From the NCBI GenBank assembly GCA_032718865.1, contig JALUTQ010000041.1:1240001-1304000 (forward strand): 64,000 nucleotides of DNA, read 5' to 3'. Under the pieces are notes generated by a model, which ran no database searches, was not told where the DNA came from, and worked only from the letters and a program-made list of their open reading frames with translations. Origin of the DNA: Tilletia caries (Eukaryota; Basidiomycota; Exobasidiomycetes; Tilletiales; Tilletiaceae). Shown piece after piece: positions 23,040-32,208 of this stretch (position 1 is the first letter of the stretch; every line of letters begins with the position of its first letter). The position numbers and the translations under genes were made by a program.

Positions 23040-23171
23040 GCCGCACACCCGCAGTCTCCTTCGATCGTCTCAGTCCGTGTGTTTTGAGAAAGGAATGCGG
23101 AAAGGACCCACCGCAGGTGGGTGGGCGCGGGCTTGATTGAATGTTGTTCCGAGCTCGTCGTGGGCCGCCCT
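23039..23171 (-). repeat. B1 split direct repeat
   Basis: 133-bp copy of B2. It begins (plus coordinates) at the shared A of position 23039 and ends about 20 bp before the stop codon of the recombinase ORF. Confidence 0.9.
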
Positions 23172-23189
23172 CCCAACCACTAGAACTGG

Positions 23190-24509
23190 TTAGCCGACCG
23201 CACCGGCGCGCGGGCCCACGCCCTGCCCCCGTTCCGCTTCGACCAAGCGAGCCAGAGCAGCGTCGTCGAGGAGTAGCCGGGGCGCCATTATTTCTGCGTG
23301 GTCACGCACGTAGCGTTGCCACGCTTCGCTTGACCAGCGTCCGTGGACCCGTACGTCGTCGAACGAGTTCCCGGCACGCAACAATTCCGTACATCCGCCA
23401 ATTCTAAAGCTGTGGCCATCAATGAGGGGGAGTTCGGCTCGCCGGGCCAGGATTTTGAGGCGGGAAGTGATCGTTGTACGTCGCATCTGGGCCATGCCTC
23501 GCCCGTGTCGGAATGCGAACAGGCTGTGTTCTTCTCCTTCTGGGACCACGTTGAGAGCGAGGTGGCGGTGAAGCAACGCCAAGGGGTCGACCGATGCGGG
23601 TCGTTCTGTGAGAACAACACGCTGACCTTGAGGACTGGTCTTGGTAAAGGGGAGCGAAAGCGTCGCCGTAGGCGAACCACCATACGCCGAGGCGAACACG
23701 ATCCCCGCACGAGATATGTTCTTGCGAGGGTCAAATCCTTTTGGCGAGCAGGTAGCCTCGCCGAGCCGTAGAAGACCCCAGAACGCGACCGCTGCGGCTG
23801 CGGCTGCCGCAACATCGCCAGGACTGTCGGGCTTTGCCACTCGGAGAATGGAAGACAGCCACTCTAACGTGACAGGAGGGCGAGAGGGCTTACGACTGCT
23901 TGCGGGGGTGTGAAGGGCAGCGTATCGAATGAGTTCTGTCCGACGCATGTCTCCCGCCGGCCACAGTCGTCCCCAAATTCGATGCCATGCTCGAAGGCCC
24001 GACAACCACGTGCTGATGGTGTCGGAAGAGAATTTCCCTGCATGCTGCAGAATGAAATATTCGAGCAGCTCTGCAGGGGCGGGACACCGAAGCTGTTCGG
24101 GGACTCCACGTTTATCACACCATTGATGCCAATGAGCCAGACCTGTTCCGTAAGACCGGAGGGTGTCGTCGCTGTAAGAGGCGGCCAAGGCCGCACTGAT
24201 CGAAGCAACTTCTGCTGATGACAGATGCGTACCCGTGATGGCGGTGATTGGACGCCATGCGACCAGCCTCTGCGGGGCCAAAACCTTGGGGCGCAAGGAA
24301 GAGGGAGCCACTGTCAGCGCGTGGGGCGTGAACCGCTTTCGGTTTGTGCGAGCATCAGGCGGCTGAGGCACTACTGTTGCCGGCACGTCTTGGCGGGCAA
24401 GCCGCAACGCGACCACCGATGGCCGCGACGATTGAGAGTGATCAAGGATCCGCCTTTTGAAGGTGCGGCACGCGTCCTCGTCAGCGTCTTCCCGCTGGCG
24501 ACTGCCAGT
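23190..24509 (-). CDS. tyrosine recombinase of the retrotransposon
   Basis: Open frame of about 440 codons ending at 23190. The N-terminal part has a core-binding-like domain (SDDTLRSYGTGLAHWHQWC, FSSDTISTWLSGLRAWH). The catalytic domain shows the tyrosine-recombinase residues in order: Arg in GLLRLGEA, H-x-x-R in GHSFRIGG, and the His/Trp position and nucleophile Tyr in HGRWSSEAWQRYV. It would cut and rejoin the circular cDNA at the target in place of a DDE integrase. The frame overlaps the end of the RT ORF (stop at 24481) in another register. The exact start is not determined, because no ATG lies at the boundary, so it is probably expressed by frameshift or as a fusion. Confidence 0.88.
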   Translation of the reverse strand, partial: TGSRQREDADEDACRTFKRRILDHSQSSRPSVVALRLARQDVPATVVPQPPDARTNRKRFTPHALTVAPSSLRPKVLAPQRLVAWRPITAITGTHLSSAEVASISAALAASYSDDTLRSYGTGLAHWHQWCDKRGVPEQLRCPAPAELLEYFILQHAGKFSSDTISTWLSGLRAWHRIWGRLWPAGDMRRTELIRYAALHTPASSRKPSRPPVTLEWLSSILRVAKPDSPGDVAAAAAAAVAFWGLLRLGEATCSPKGFDPRKNISRAGIVFASAYGGSPTATLSLPFTKTSPQGQRVVLTERPASVDPLALLHRHLALNVVPEGEEHSLFAFRHGRGMAQMRRTTITSRLKILARRAELPLIDGHSFRIGGCTELLRAGNSFDDVRVHGRWSSEAWQRYVRDHAEIMAPRLLLDDAALARLVEAERGQGVGPRAGAVG

Positions 24510-26140
24510 GAGGGAGGAACTCTGCGGCGACAAGAGCTGGGAGGACGATGGTCGGGAGGCCGGGTTCCTTGCGGATCCCACGACTGGGTCCATCGGCAGG
24601 GTTGTCGGCGGATGCGACCCTTCGAGTGTGAATGACCACGTCGCGGTCGACCTGGAGGGCATGAATGCGGTCGATGACGGAAGTGGCGGCAGCGTTTCGC
24701 ATGCGTCCGCGCGGGACGCCGAACTGAACGCCCGTGTTGTCCGTGTATACAACAAGGGCTGCAGAGCGGAAACCTGTTGAGAGGACATGGAGGAGGCCAA
24801 CCTCAATGGCCAAGGCTTCGGCAAACTGAATGTCCCTTCCATCTCCACGTGATCGCCAGTCTGGGTGGAGGCGGTAGGAAGCACTGTGCCCGTCCCACCA
24901 AATACCAACTCCCCAGTCTGAAGACGCGTCGACGAACAGGTTGATGTCCTTGGGAGCATACTGGAAAATGGAACGCCATACTTCCTCACCGCAGAGATGC
25001 TCCCTCCACCATTCGATGTCTTTGTCCAGGGCGGCACTCCCATGACGCTGCGCGCGCGGGTGCGCGTTGCTCCGGACGGCAATGTTGACAAAGCCGATGA
25101 GCCGCGTGAGGTGACGAGGGGCGTCAAGGACGACGGGGGATGCGTGGAGGAGTCGGCCAAGGAGGCGTTGGGAATCTTCGAGCCGATGAACTGATTGTGA
25201 GAGCCACGCGTCGATGTCGGCGCGGTAGGTGGCCACTTTGACGGCGGGCAGCCCTGCTCGCCGGTCGAAAATGCTGAACAGGTATCCTGCGTATGAGAAG
25301 GTGGAGGACCATGGCGTGGGTTTGTGGAGGGGAAGGCCAAGTTCGTCGGCCAGGGACTCAATCTCGTCGTCTCCGTAGTGCCAACCGTCTTCTCGACCGG
25401 CATTTGTTGCCGCTCGGAGCGGATACTCGTACGACTCATCGTACCGTCTTCCCTCCGCGCCGACCCACCACTTGGCCCCGCGCCGAAGGAAGGGCTGCTG
25501 GTCCAAGGACCCGTGGATGTCGGCTCGTTGAGCATTGACGCTCGCAATAGAGACGACACGGACACGGAAGAAAAGGTTGTCGTCGACCCATCGACCAAGC
25601 GGGCCGAAACCTCGCGCCCGAAAGATGTCGAGCGCGGCTTCGCCAACTCTGCCGAACACGCCAGTGCCCGGACCGATGCCGAAAGAGACTCGAGTGTCGA
25701 TGAAGAATCCTTCATCCGTGCGAAGGACCAGAGCTGGCCATTGCGAGGGGTGAACGGGGAGCAATCTGTATGCCGAGTCGACGTCGCGGGTGCAGGCCTC
25801 GGAGTCGGGAGGTAAGGCAAGGATGTTGGCGACAATTTGGCGGAACGTGGACCATGTGGTGGCCCAGGAGCGTGGTATGAGCTCGTTTGTTGCTGGAGAT
25901 GTACCGACAGTGGCCGAGAAATTTTGAATGAGCCTGAATTTGTCAGGCGGTTTGGGAATGAGAGAAAGCGGCATAGATTGAAAAGGATTGTGCAGAACGG
26001 CTTGGACGTCCGCTGCATTACTGAAAGGTCCGATGTAGGCCCCGCGCTTTCGCTCTTTGAGGACAATGTCTCTGAGTGCGTTTTTGATGTGTCCTTGTGG
26101 AAGGTGCGTTACTGGCGACGGCTGTGTCGGTGATGCGAGG
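24481..26140 (-). CDS. reverse transcriptase / RNase H of the retrotransposon
   Basis: The coding part begins near 26140 (SPTQPSPVTHLPQGHIKNAL) and ends at TGA 24481. RT motifs: IPKPPDKFRLIQNFS, motif A RDVDSAYRLLPVHP, motif B SFGIGPGTGVFGRV and the catalytic box as WVDD in GRWVDDNLFF. RNase H follows with its four acidic positions: FVDASSDWGVGIWW, FAEALAIEV, VYTDNTG and ADNPADGPSRG. The motif order and the RH style are those of DIRS-order elements. The segment just upstream (RDGFDFEIPRIT), typical of the N-terminus of these RTs, is in another frame, so one single-base shift is required at about 26130. Confidence 0.88.
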
Positions 26141-26270
26141 AATTTCGAAATCAAATCCGTCGCGTAGACCTCGAACGACATCGGCATACCGTTCACCGAG
26201 CCCAAGGCTGTCCAGGACGCTGGCCCATACGTCCGCCTTGAGCGTGAGAGGAGAGGGCCGGGGAGGGAGA

Positions 26271-28195
26271 TCAGTCGGATCGCCCGCAAGCCTGAGCTTC
26301 ATGCGCCGAGACGCCGCAAAGAGAGCAGCGATGACCGGGGCAGCCCTTGTTGTTGCAGGCCCGTCCGCCATTGAAGTTGAGGCAGACGGGAGTGCCACTG
26401 TCTTTGAAGAGGAGGGGACCGTCGTCTTTGTCGCGCCGGGTGATGGTCTCGTAGGCGGAGCAGCTGGGTTTGGCGAAGTGCGTCTTGTCGCAGTGCGCAA
26501 CGTCGTGCCTTGCTCTTCCTCCGCATCGCGCGCAGGCGGAGGGCTTTGCCGCATTTGCGACTCCGGCGATTTCGGTCCGAAAGGAGCTGCGGTCGCCCGC
26601 CCTCTTCGTCTTGCTGCGGCTCTTTGACGATGATGGAGGAGGGATCGAGCTGCGAGACGGGAGGGCATGACTTTCTAACGGCCGAGCTGCTGACGCTGCC
26701 AAGAGATGATCCAGTTTGGCCTGCAATGCTGCCAACTTCGTGTCTTGCTCCGTCCGAGCCCGCTCTTCCTCCTTCCTCACGTAGACGTCGAGATCCGCCA
26801 GATTGACCGTTGCGAGATCGAATATCGGCTCCTCCGAACCCGACTGCATGAGCAGGTGATATTCCCTGCACCAGGTACCTCGATTCCAGGCGTAGTATTT
26901 CTGAAGAGCGGCTCTTTGGGACTCGGCGAGATCGTGATGAAAGATGGCATGGTGCGCTGCTTTGAACATGTTTTGAATGTCTTCGTCCACGCCGTGCTCG
27001 CCCATAATCTTCTCTTCTACGTTATCAGGCAATGTGAAAATTCAAGAGCAATTAGCGCCATGTCTGACTGATTCAACGCTGGATGAGGTTCTGTTTTTCA
27101 TGGCGGCGTTGCTCCAGAGAACATGTGCCGAGGCTCATTGTGCGCAAATCGGTGCGCGTGGGCACCACGCTCGTGAGCGCATCTCGTCCTCCCTGAGATT
27201 TCTCCCGCAGTACGTGGACTGGCCCGATCACAGCTCGTGGGCTGAGTCTCCAGGTACGTGGACCAGACCCACGGCGCATGGGCCGACCTCACTTCAAAGG
27301 AAGTGAAGTTGCATAGGCGTACGTGGACAACCGCTGCGATGGGAGGAGATGGGAAGGGAAAGGAGTGATCGTACTACTCACGCATCGTAGCACAATCGTT
27401 CCAGAGCTTCCAGTCGAGGTCGCCCTCGGGTATGTACCCGTCGGGACAAGATTCGTCCACCTCGACGAAGCTGCCGTCGAGGTTTTGGAACATCGGCTTC
27501 TTGAAGCCGGTTTCCTTTTCCGCTGCGCGTCGACAGGCCTCCCTGCTGAGGAGCCAGAGGTGGACGAACTCGATATCGACGACCTTCTTGATGGTCTTCT
27601 TCGGTGGGCGGAGCGAGCCTGCTCCCTCCGAGCTGCTGACCCCTCTGTGAATGGTCACAGTTCTGCGCTTGCCGTCGGGCCGAGCGCCGTCTTGCTGGCG
27701 ACTCTGCCGCGTTTTCCGGTGGGAACTTCGCGTGGGGGCGGTGAAGGAACACTGCGCCGCTTCTCCGCACCTCGCGAGGGCGGTGGAGCTGCTGCAACCG
27801 CTGGTGGTGAAGGTGGCTCCCGCTCGGCGTCTTTGTTGTCTTCTCGCCACGGAACGCGCCCGAGTCGCTCGTGGGTCTTGTTCCAATTGGCCAACAGATT
27901 GTGGACCAGGAGAAGCTCGTCGCTGATGTCCTCGGGAAGGCGGTCGGTGCTGACCTCCAGCGTCCTGTAATGAGCGGCTTGCGGGTTCTCCTCGTCGTTC
28001 AGATGGGTCTGATAGATGGCGTGAATCCTTGCCGTGACGTCCGGCTGGCCCTCGGTGTACAGTCGGATGGAGAGTTCTGCGGCCTCGAGCATGCGTGTTG
28101 GTGACAATGACCAGCCTAGGGGCGTCCATGTTGGCTCGCCAAACACTTGAACTGGTGCGTCTTCTTGTTCGAGGGACATGAGGGAGAAAAAAAAA
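26271..28195 (-). pseudogene. gag region of the retrotransposon, in several frames
   Basis: Three coding-like blocks in minus order. First, 28175-27655 (MSLEQEDAPVQVFGEP..., helical, then Pro-rich). Second, about 27640-27379 (KKVVDIEFVHLWLLS ... DLDWKLWNDCATM) in another frame. Third, 27016-26271, with a helical part (AWNRGTWCREYHLL), a coiled segment and two Cys/His clusters (CARCGG...C.H, and CLNFNGGRACNNKGCPGHRCSLCG) that should bind nucleic acid. A donor at 27378 (C|GTGAGT) and an acceptor at 27017 join the last two blocks in phase, but the implied intron of about 360 nt is long for this genome. The first two blocks need a one-base frame change near 27650. Function inferred: nucleocapsid of the element. 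Confidence 0.65.
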
Positions 28196-28471
28196 TGCAC
28201 GAGACTGAGGCCAACGCAACGAGCAGCGTCCGTGTGCGTCGAGGATGAAGGTGGGTTCGAGAGGCAGCGTGACCGAGCGACGAGATGATGTGGTTCTGCT
28301 TCTTCTCTGTGCCCGAAGGGAGGAGGAGAGTGCAGAACCTTTCCTGCAGATCAAATCGGGGCTCGGCCCGGGTGTCTTCGGGAGCTCCCTCCGACGTTGC
28401 ACTGCCGTCGACCCACCCATCATCCGACTTGGGCGCGGCCGACGGATCCTCATTCTTCCGAAACCGATACA
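28195..28471 (-). repeat. A1 split direct repeat (5' terminus of the element)
   Basis: 277-bp copy of A2. On the plus strand it ends CCGATACA, followed by host DNA TGTCGTGCAAGG. The ATG reading into A1 here spans the junction, so it is not an element-encoded start. Confidence 0.9.
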
Positions 28472-28562
28472 TGTCGTGCAAGGTTAGCGGCCAAGCCAGG
28501 ATACCGGATCGCAACGCTACTAGCATGTAGGTCAGGAAAGGGTATAGCTGAAGCCCAGACAT
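28472..28562 (-). other. host ORF interrupted by the tyrosine-recombinase element
   Basis: ATG at 28562 opens a frame (MSGLQLYPFLTYMLV...PLTLHD) that runs into the element. If the element is removed at the shared A, the frame continues into the sequence left of 22434 (TVFSFVQHS...) and stops after a total of about 50 codons. Both flanks thus form one short open frame. Its identity is unknown and it could be chance. Confidence 0.4.
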
Positions 28563-29457
28563 TGTTTATTACGCTACTCAGCCGATGTTTTCTCTTTGCA
28601 CACTTGATTCTCTCCATTACCTGTATTTAAAGGGTGTCATGTTGATATTCGGACTTGGGCAGAACGTTTTTTTGTTTGCTGAATTTAACTAATTTCCCCA
28701 CCGCCCACGATTACTGCCTACTACCTTGATGCACGGACAAGGAAATTTCCATAAAGCGGCAGCTCGTCGATCCCAATAAACCCATGCTGTCCGAGTGTCG
28801 TAACCATCCGTCTCCGTTGCTGTGTGCGGTGCCCAGTTGTCACGATAAGAGTTCTGCAGTGTGATACACGTGCATGTCAGAGACATATATCGCGTATAGA
28901 TAGCTGAGGTCCAACGGAACGTTCCCGCTGGCTCGCTGTCCGGGTAAAATCAAACTTCAGTACCCGGCAGCAAAGTCGGCATGCTCGGCGTATTCTGTGC
29001 CCAACTTCAGCATGCCTATCAAACTCAGCAGGCAGGAACACGGGAATGGGTAGTTCATGATGGAACGTTCGACTTCTTCCGAGGGTATACATATTGAGTT
29101 GAATGCATATCGAGGCGACGTACGGGCGTACATGTGTGCTCCATCCTCAGTCTCCTCAGCAGAGCTATGCGGTCTCTGAGCACGACAATGTCGGTTGAGA
29201 CAGAGAAAGTGTCGAATCAGAGGGACACAGTACCTGTCGAATAAGAGGTGATCGTGTGCCCTCCCTCTAGCGCACGAACGGCAGAAGAGACGGTCGAGGC
29301 TGAGCATACGAAGCTGAGAACGACCGTCAATGTCAACGTCGTGACGTGAAATTCCGAGGATAGAGGACCAGTCCATTTCATACCTTGTCGCTGTCGATGA
29401 CCCAAGCTACATCAAGGTACTGATGAATGTCGCTATATACGGGAATAACGGCTGCTA
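28563..29457. other. 0.9-kb gap, nothing recognised
   Basis: Only short ORFs in both orientations (for example 28957-29376 minus, 139 codons, no recognisable domain). AT content is higher than in the flanking element. I see no RNA gene or repeat here. Confidence 0.4.
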
Positions 29458-29465
29458 GCTGGCCC

Positions 29466-29784
29466 CAGTGTCCTACCGCAAGCCTTGACAAGGGCCTTGC
29501 GCGCAAGCCCCCTCTGCCGGCCCGGCGCGCAAGTGGGCTTGACAAGCCCTTGAGCCATTTTACCACTTAAACACTTTCAATTACGTAAGTCAGCCGGACG
29601 AAACGGCGAGCTACTTACGGCCGTAAGACTTTGCGGTTGGTGAAACCCCGAGTCTCCGACCCAAAGACTAGGAAAAAGGCTCCGCGCAAGCCCCCCTCAA
29701 GCCCCAGCGGCCGGCCCGCAAGGGTTATAACCCTTGCCAAGGGCTTGACCCTTGACAAGCCTCAAGCCCCTTGGTAGGACACTG
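29466..29784. mobile_element. 319-bp hAT-like MITE with 8-bp target duplication
   Basis: Perfect 12-bp terminal inverted repeats, CAGTGTCCTACC at 29466-29477 and its complement at 29773-29784, are flanked by an exact 8-bp duplication GCTGGCCC at 29458-29465 and 29785-29792. CA-starting termini with 8-bp duplications are diagnostic of the hAT superfamily. Inside, the GCAAGCC/CTTGACAAGGGC motif recurs several times in both orientations near each end, as subterminal transposase-binding repeats do. No coding capacity. Confidence 0.9.
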
Positions 29785-29792
29785 GCTGGCCC

Positions 29793-30157
29793 TTTCTAAC
29801 GCAGAGATCGTTTTGCGACGCTGTTTGTCAACAGTCCGGTCCGGAACATCTTTGACACTTCGGGGCGTATCGAGTCGATACACTTTTGGATATATACCAT
29901 TGCCCATCGGGGCGTCGGCGGCGTCGGGGGGTTCTGAACATTCTCACCTCATTTCATGGACAATCATTTATCCCTCACACTTTGAATCATCGCCTTCTGA
30001 TGGCAATGATATCATTCAGCATGCGTTCCCTATCATACAGAAAGGGTATATATACGAACCTTTGATGACCATCAGGATCGAGTTTGGCACCATTCACCAG
30101 TGCCTCTGCTTTCTTCTCACAATCCACTTCTGTTGACGCAGCCTACCCAGCAACACG
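29793..30157. other. upstream region of the small secreted gene
   Basis: Contains a TATA-like GGGTATATATACG at about 30045, 110 bp before the ATG at 30158, and otherwise no ORF. Likely promoter and 5' UTR. Confidence 0.4.
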
Positions 30158-30752
30158 ATGCAGATCCGTCGCTTCTCCCATCTCTCTTTCTTCCTCCCTG
30201 TCGTCCTCATCGGTTCTATCGCGCTGGCTATGGTTGCGGGCGCCCCTGCGCCAGCTTCTGCGGATCTCGAGCAGCATAATGCGGAGAGCTTCCTCAGTGA
30301 GTGGCTTGATTCTGATCCATGCACCAGTAGGCCGTATTGACATGGTATTTTGTGTAGAGAGAACGCTTCCAAACCTCGAGAGCATGAACCAGGAGAAACT
30401 CAAAGAACTGCTCGGTAAGCTGTCGAGCGCCTCAGCCTGTTTATGATCGCCGTTACATTTGCTCACTGCAGCAGCGGCCTGCTGCCCACTTTCACAAACA
30501 GTGGACCAAATTGAAGATTACAAGAAATTCCTTGAGGCGATACGCAATATGCAAGCAGACGAAAGCATGCCCGCAGAACGCAAGCAATCCATCATCGACA
30601 AACTCCACAAAAACGCAGGCGACATGGAGGCAAAGATCGTCACTATTTTCGAAGCGATCGATTCTTGGGGCGCTGAACTTAGTTTGGGTCTCCCCTACAA
30701 TAAAGATCCTGGGTCTTGGGGCGCTGGTCGTCGTTTGGGCCGCTCCTATTAG
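30158..30752 (+). CDS. small secreted protein, no known family
   Basis: Three exons, 30158-30296, 30358-30414 and 30472-30752, join in frame (phases 1 and 1; GTGAGT, GTAAGC donors) to about 158 aa. The N-terminus is a clear signal peptide (basic MQIRRF, hydrophobic FFLPVVLIGSIALAMV, then AGAPAPA). The mature part is helical and charged (QTVDQIEDYKKFLEAI, KQSIIDKLHKNAGDMEAKI), with one CC pair after exon 2, and ends with two related segments SWGAELSLG and SWGAGRRLG. No domain recognised. Size, signal peptide and transposon-rich neighbourhood fit a candidate effector or surface protein, which is inference only. Confidence 0.7.
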
Positions 30753-31048
30753 GTCCCGTGCTGAAGGGTTGATATCCATGATCCATCCAACGCTGGCCCT
30801 TTGACAAATGCTCGCAGCTGGATGTATCTACTTCCTTTCGCCAATACTGATCAGAGAACATATCAGTCAGTACTTCAGTAGACAGCATCTACACAATGTG
30901 GACATGGTGGGAAGGGGCAAGGGGGAGAGAAGGAAATGGTCGCACATGCTTACAGTGTGATGTTGTTGTGGCCTGTGGGTGCCGAAAGCGTAAGGGAATC
31001 GACGTCAGCCTGGGTGAAGGAGAGAAGGAGGGGTGGAGGGAGGACTGA

Positions 31049-31203
31049 CCAAGCGACGTCGATGGCAATGTTTGCGTCCCAGAGGTGCTGAGACGTAGCA
31101 AGGGCCGCCTTGAAGTCGACCTTCTCAATCTCGATGTGGTCCGGTTTGAAGCGATCGCCCGCGGTGACGAGCTGACGACCGATGTCCTCTGCAATGGCGG
31201 CCG
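31049..31203 (-). pseudogene. host gene exon disrupted by two transposons (3' part)
   Basis: On the minus strand this piece encodes AAIAEDIGRQLVTAGDRF and KPDHIEIEKVDFKAALATS, then QHLWDANIAIDVAW, ending at a GTCAGT donor. With the hAT-like element at 31204-31962 removed, keeping one 8-bp target copy, the frame continues into 31971-32036 (DDAMWSSVFSVEQSQRTIGT). That part ends at the Tad-like element, beyond which further open frame lies at 37821-37963. The amino-acid composition is clearly protein-like but I do not recognise the family. The gene is inactivated by the insertions. Confidence 0.55.
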
Positions 31204-31962
31204 TAAGGATGGGCGCGGAGGGCCCCGGAGTGCTCCGTACTCCGGGGCCCCTACTCCGGCTGACTCCGGCTGATTTTGAGACTCTTTTTTACACTCCGTA
31301 CTCCGCTCATTTCTAGGCAGTCGCCCTAACTCCACTCCGCGCTCCGCACAAAATCTCCCCATCTTATTGCGCCAGCTCCGTACTCCGGCTAAATTTGGTA
31401 AAATTTCAAAGTCCACTCCGTACTCCGGGGTGACGGAGCGCGACTACTCCCCCGAAACTCCGTACTCCGGGGAAAGTTCGCAGAGGTCCTACAAAACTTG
31501 AGCAATATGAACCCTTACATTGATTGCCGCTCTTCCATCCACGTGTTGGTTCGACAGAATCATCGTTGGCGTTCGTAGAGCTCAACAACACACAATATGG
31601 ACCCCAAATTTTTGAAAATCAGAGCAAAATTTGCCCATTTCTGACTGAAATTTTCAAAATTGCGACCTGATTTTGAAAAAGACAAGGCCCCGGAGCGCCC
31701 CGGAGTTTCGGGGAAACTCCGCACTCCGTCTGGCATTCGAGCTAGTCACTCCGTACTCCGGCGAAACGTTAGATCCAGGCCTTGCCGTACTCCGTACTCC
31801 GGGGACATGTCAGGCTTGCGCTCCGTACTCCTGCAGAATCCAATCAGCGGGATTAAATCCTCGAAAATGCACTCCGTACTCCGTACTCCCCCGGAGTGAG
31901 GCCCCGACTAGTCGGGGAACTCCGGGAAACCCACTCCGGGGCTTACTCCGCGCCCATCCTTA
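31204..31962. mobile_element. 759-bp hAT-like non-autonomous element
   Basis: Perfect 17-bp terminal inverted repeats (TAAGGATGGGCGCGGAG at 31204-31220, complement at 31946-31962) with an exact 8-bp target duplication GGCGGCCG at 31196-31203 and 31963-31970. The first about 280 and last about 280 bp contain more than ten copies of CTCCGTACTCCGG or its parts, while the AT-rich centre has none. This is the layout of hAT subterminal transposase-binding repeats. No transposase ORF. Confidence 0.92.
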
Positions 31963-32208
31963 GGCGGCCGTGCCGATTGTACGCTGTGACTGTTCGACAG
32001 AAAAGACGGATGACCACATCGCGTCATCTTCTGGACAAGGAGGACTGGTTTTTTATTCATACACTGACCCAGGCCAGAGACGGCCTATGCAGGGAGAGAT
32101 GGCAGTACTACAACATGGGTGCATGGATCCGCTGTAGCGGGTGGGGGTGGTGATGTGGTCGGTGATCGTGTGGTGTTGCTGCGCATTGCCAAAGCAGCGG
32201 TTCTGCCG

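Larger units (their letters stand above)
22434..28471 (-). mobile_element. tyrosine-recombinase retrotransposon with split direct repeats (Ngaro/PAT-type, DIRS order)
   Basis: Read on the minus strand: A1 (28471-28195), gag (about 28.2-26.27 kb), RT/RNase H (26.2-24.48 kb), tyrosine recombinase (24.5-23.19 kb), B1 (23171-23039), A2 (23039-22763), a 196-bp spacer, B2 (22566-22434). B1 runs directly into A2, sharing one nucleotide, as expected for the circle-junction copy in split-direct-repeat elements. No LTRs and no target duplication are present. Total length is about 6.04 kb. Lesions: the gag region needs at least one frame change plus a long intron, and there is a one-nucleotide shift near 26130 in front of the RT. 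RT, RNase H and recombinase frames are otherwise open, so the insertion is fairly young. Confidence 0.9.

Noticed and set aside
24510..26066. N-terminal half of a 958-codon minus-strand frame that ends as the recombinase
   Set aside because: It overlaps the RT/RNase H frame completely and has Ser/Thr/Pro-rich composition without domains. Only the last about 440 codons are real.
22434..28471. LTR retrotransposon or duplicated solo LTRs
   Set aside because: The repeats are not terminal copies of each other: A and B are different sequences in split order, there is no target duplication, and the integrase is a tyrosine recombinase.
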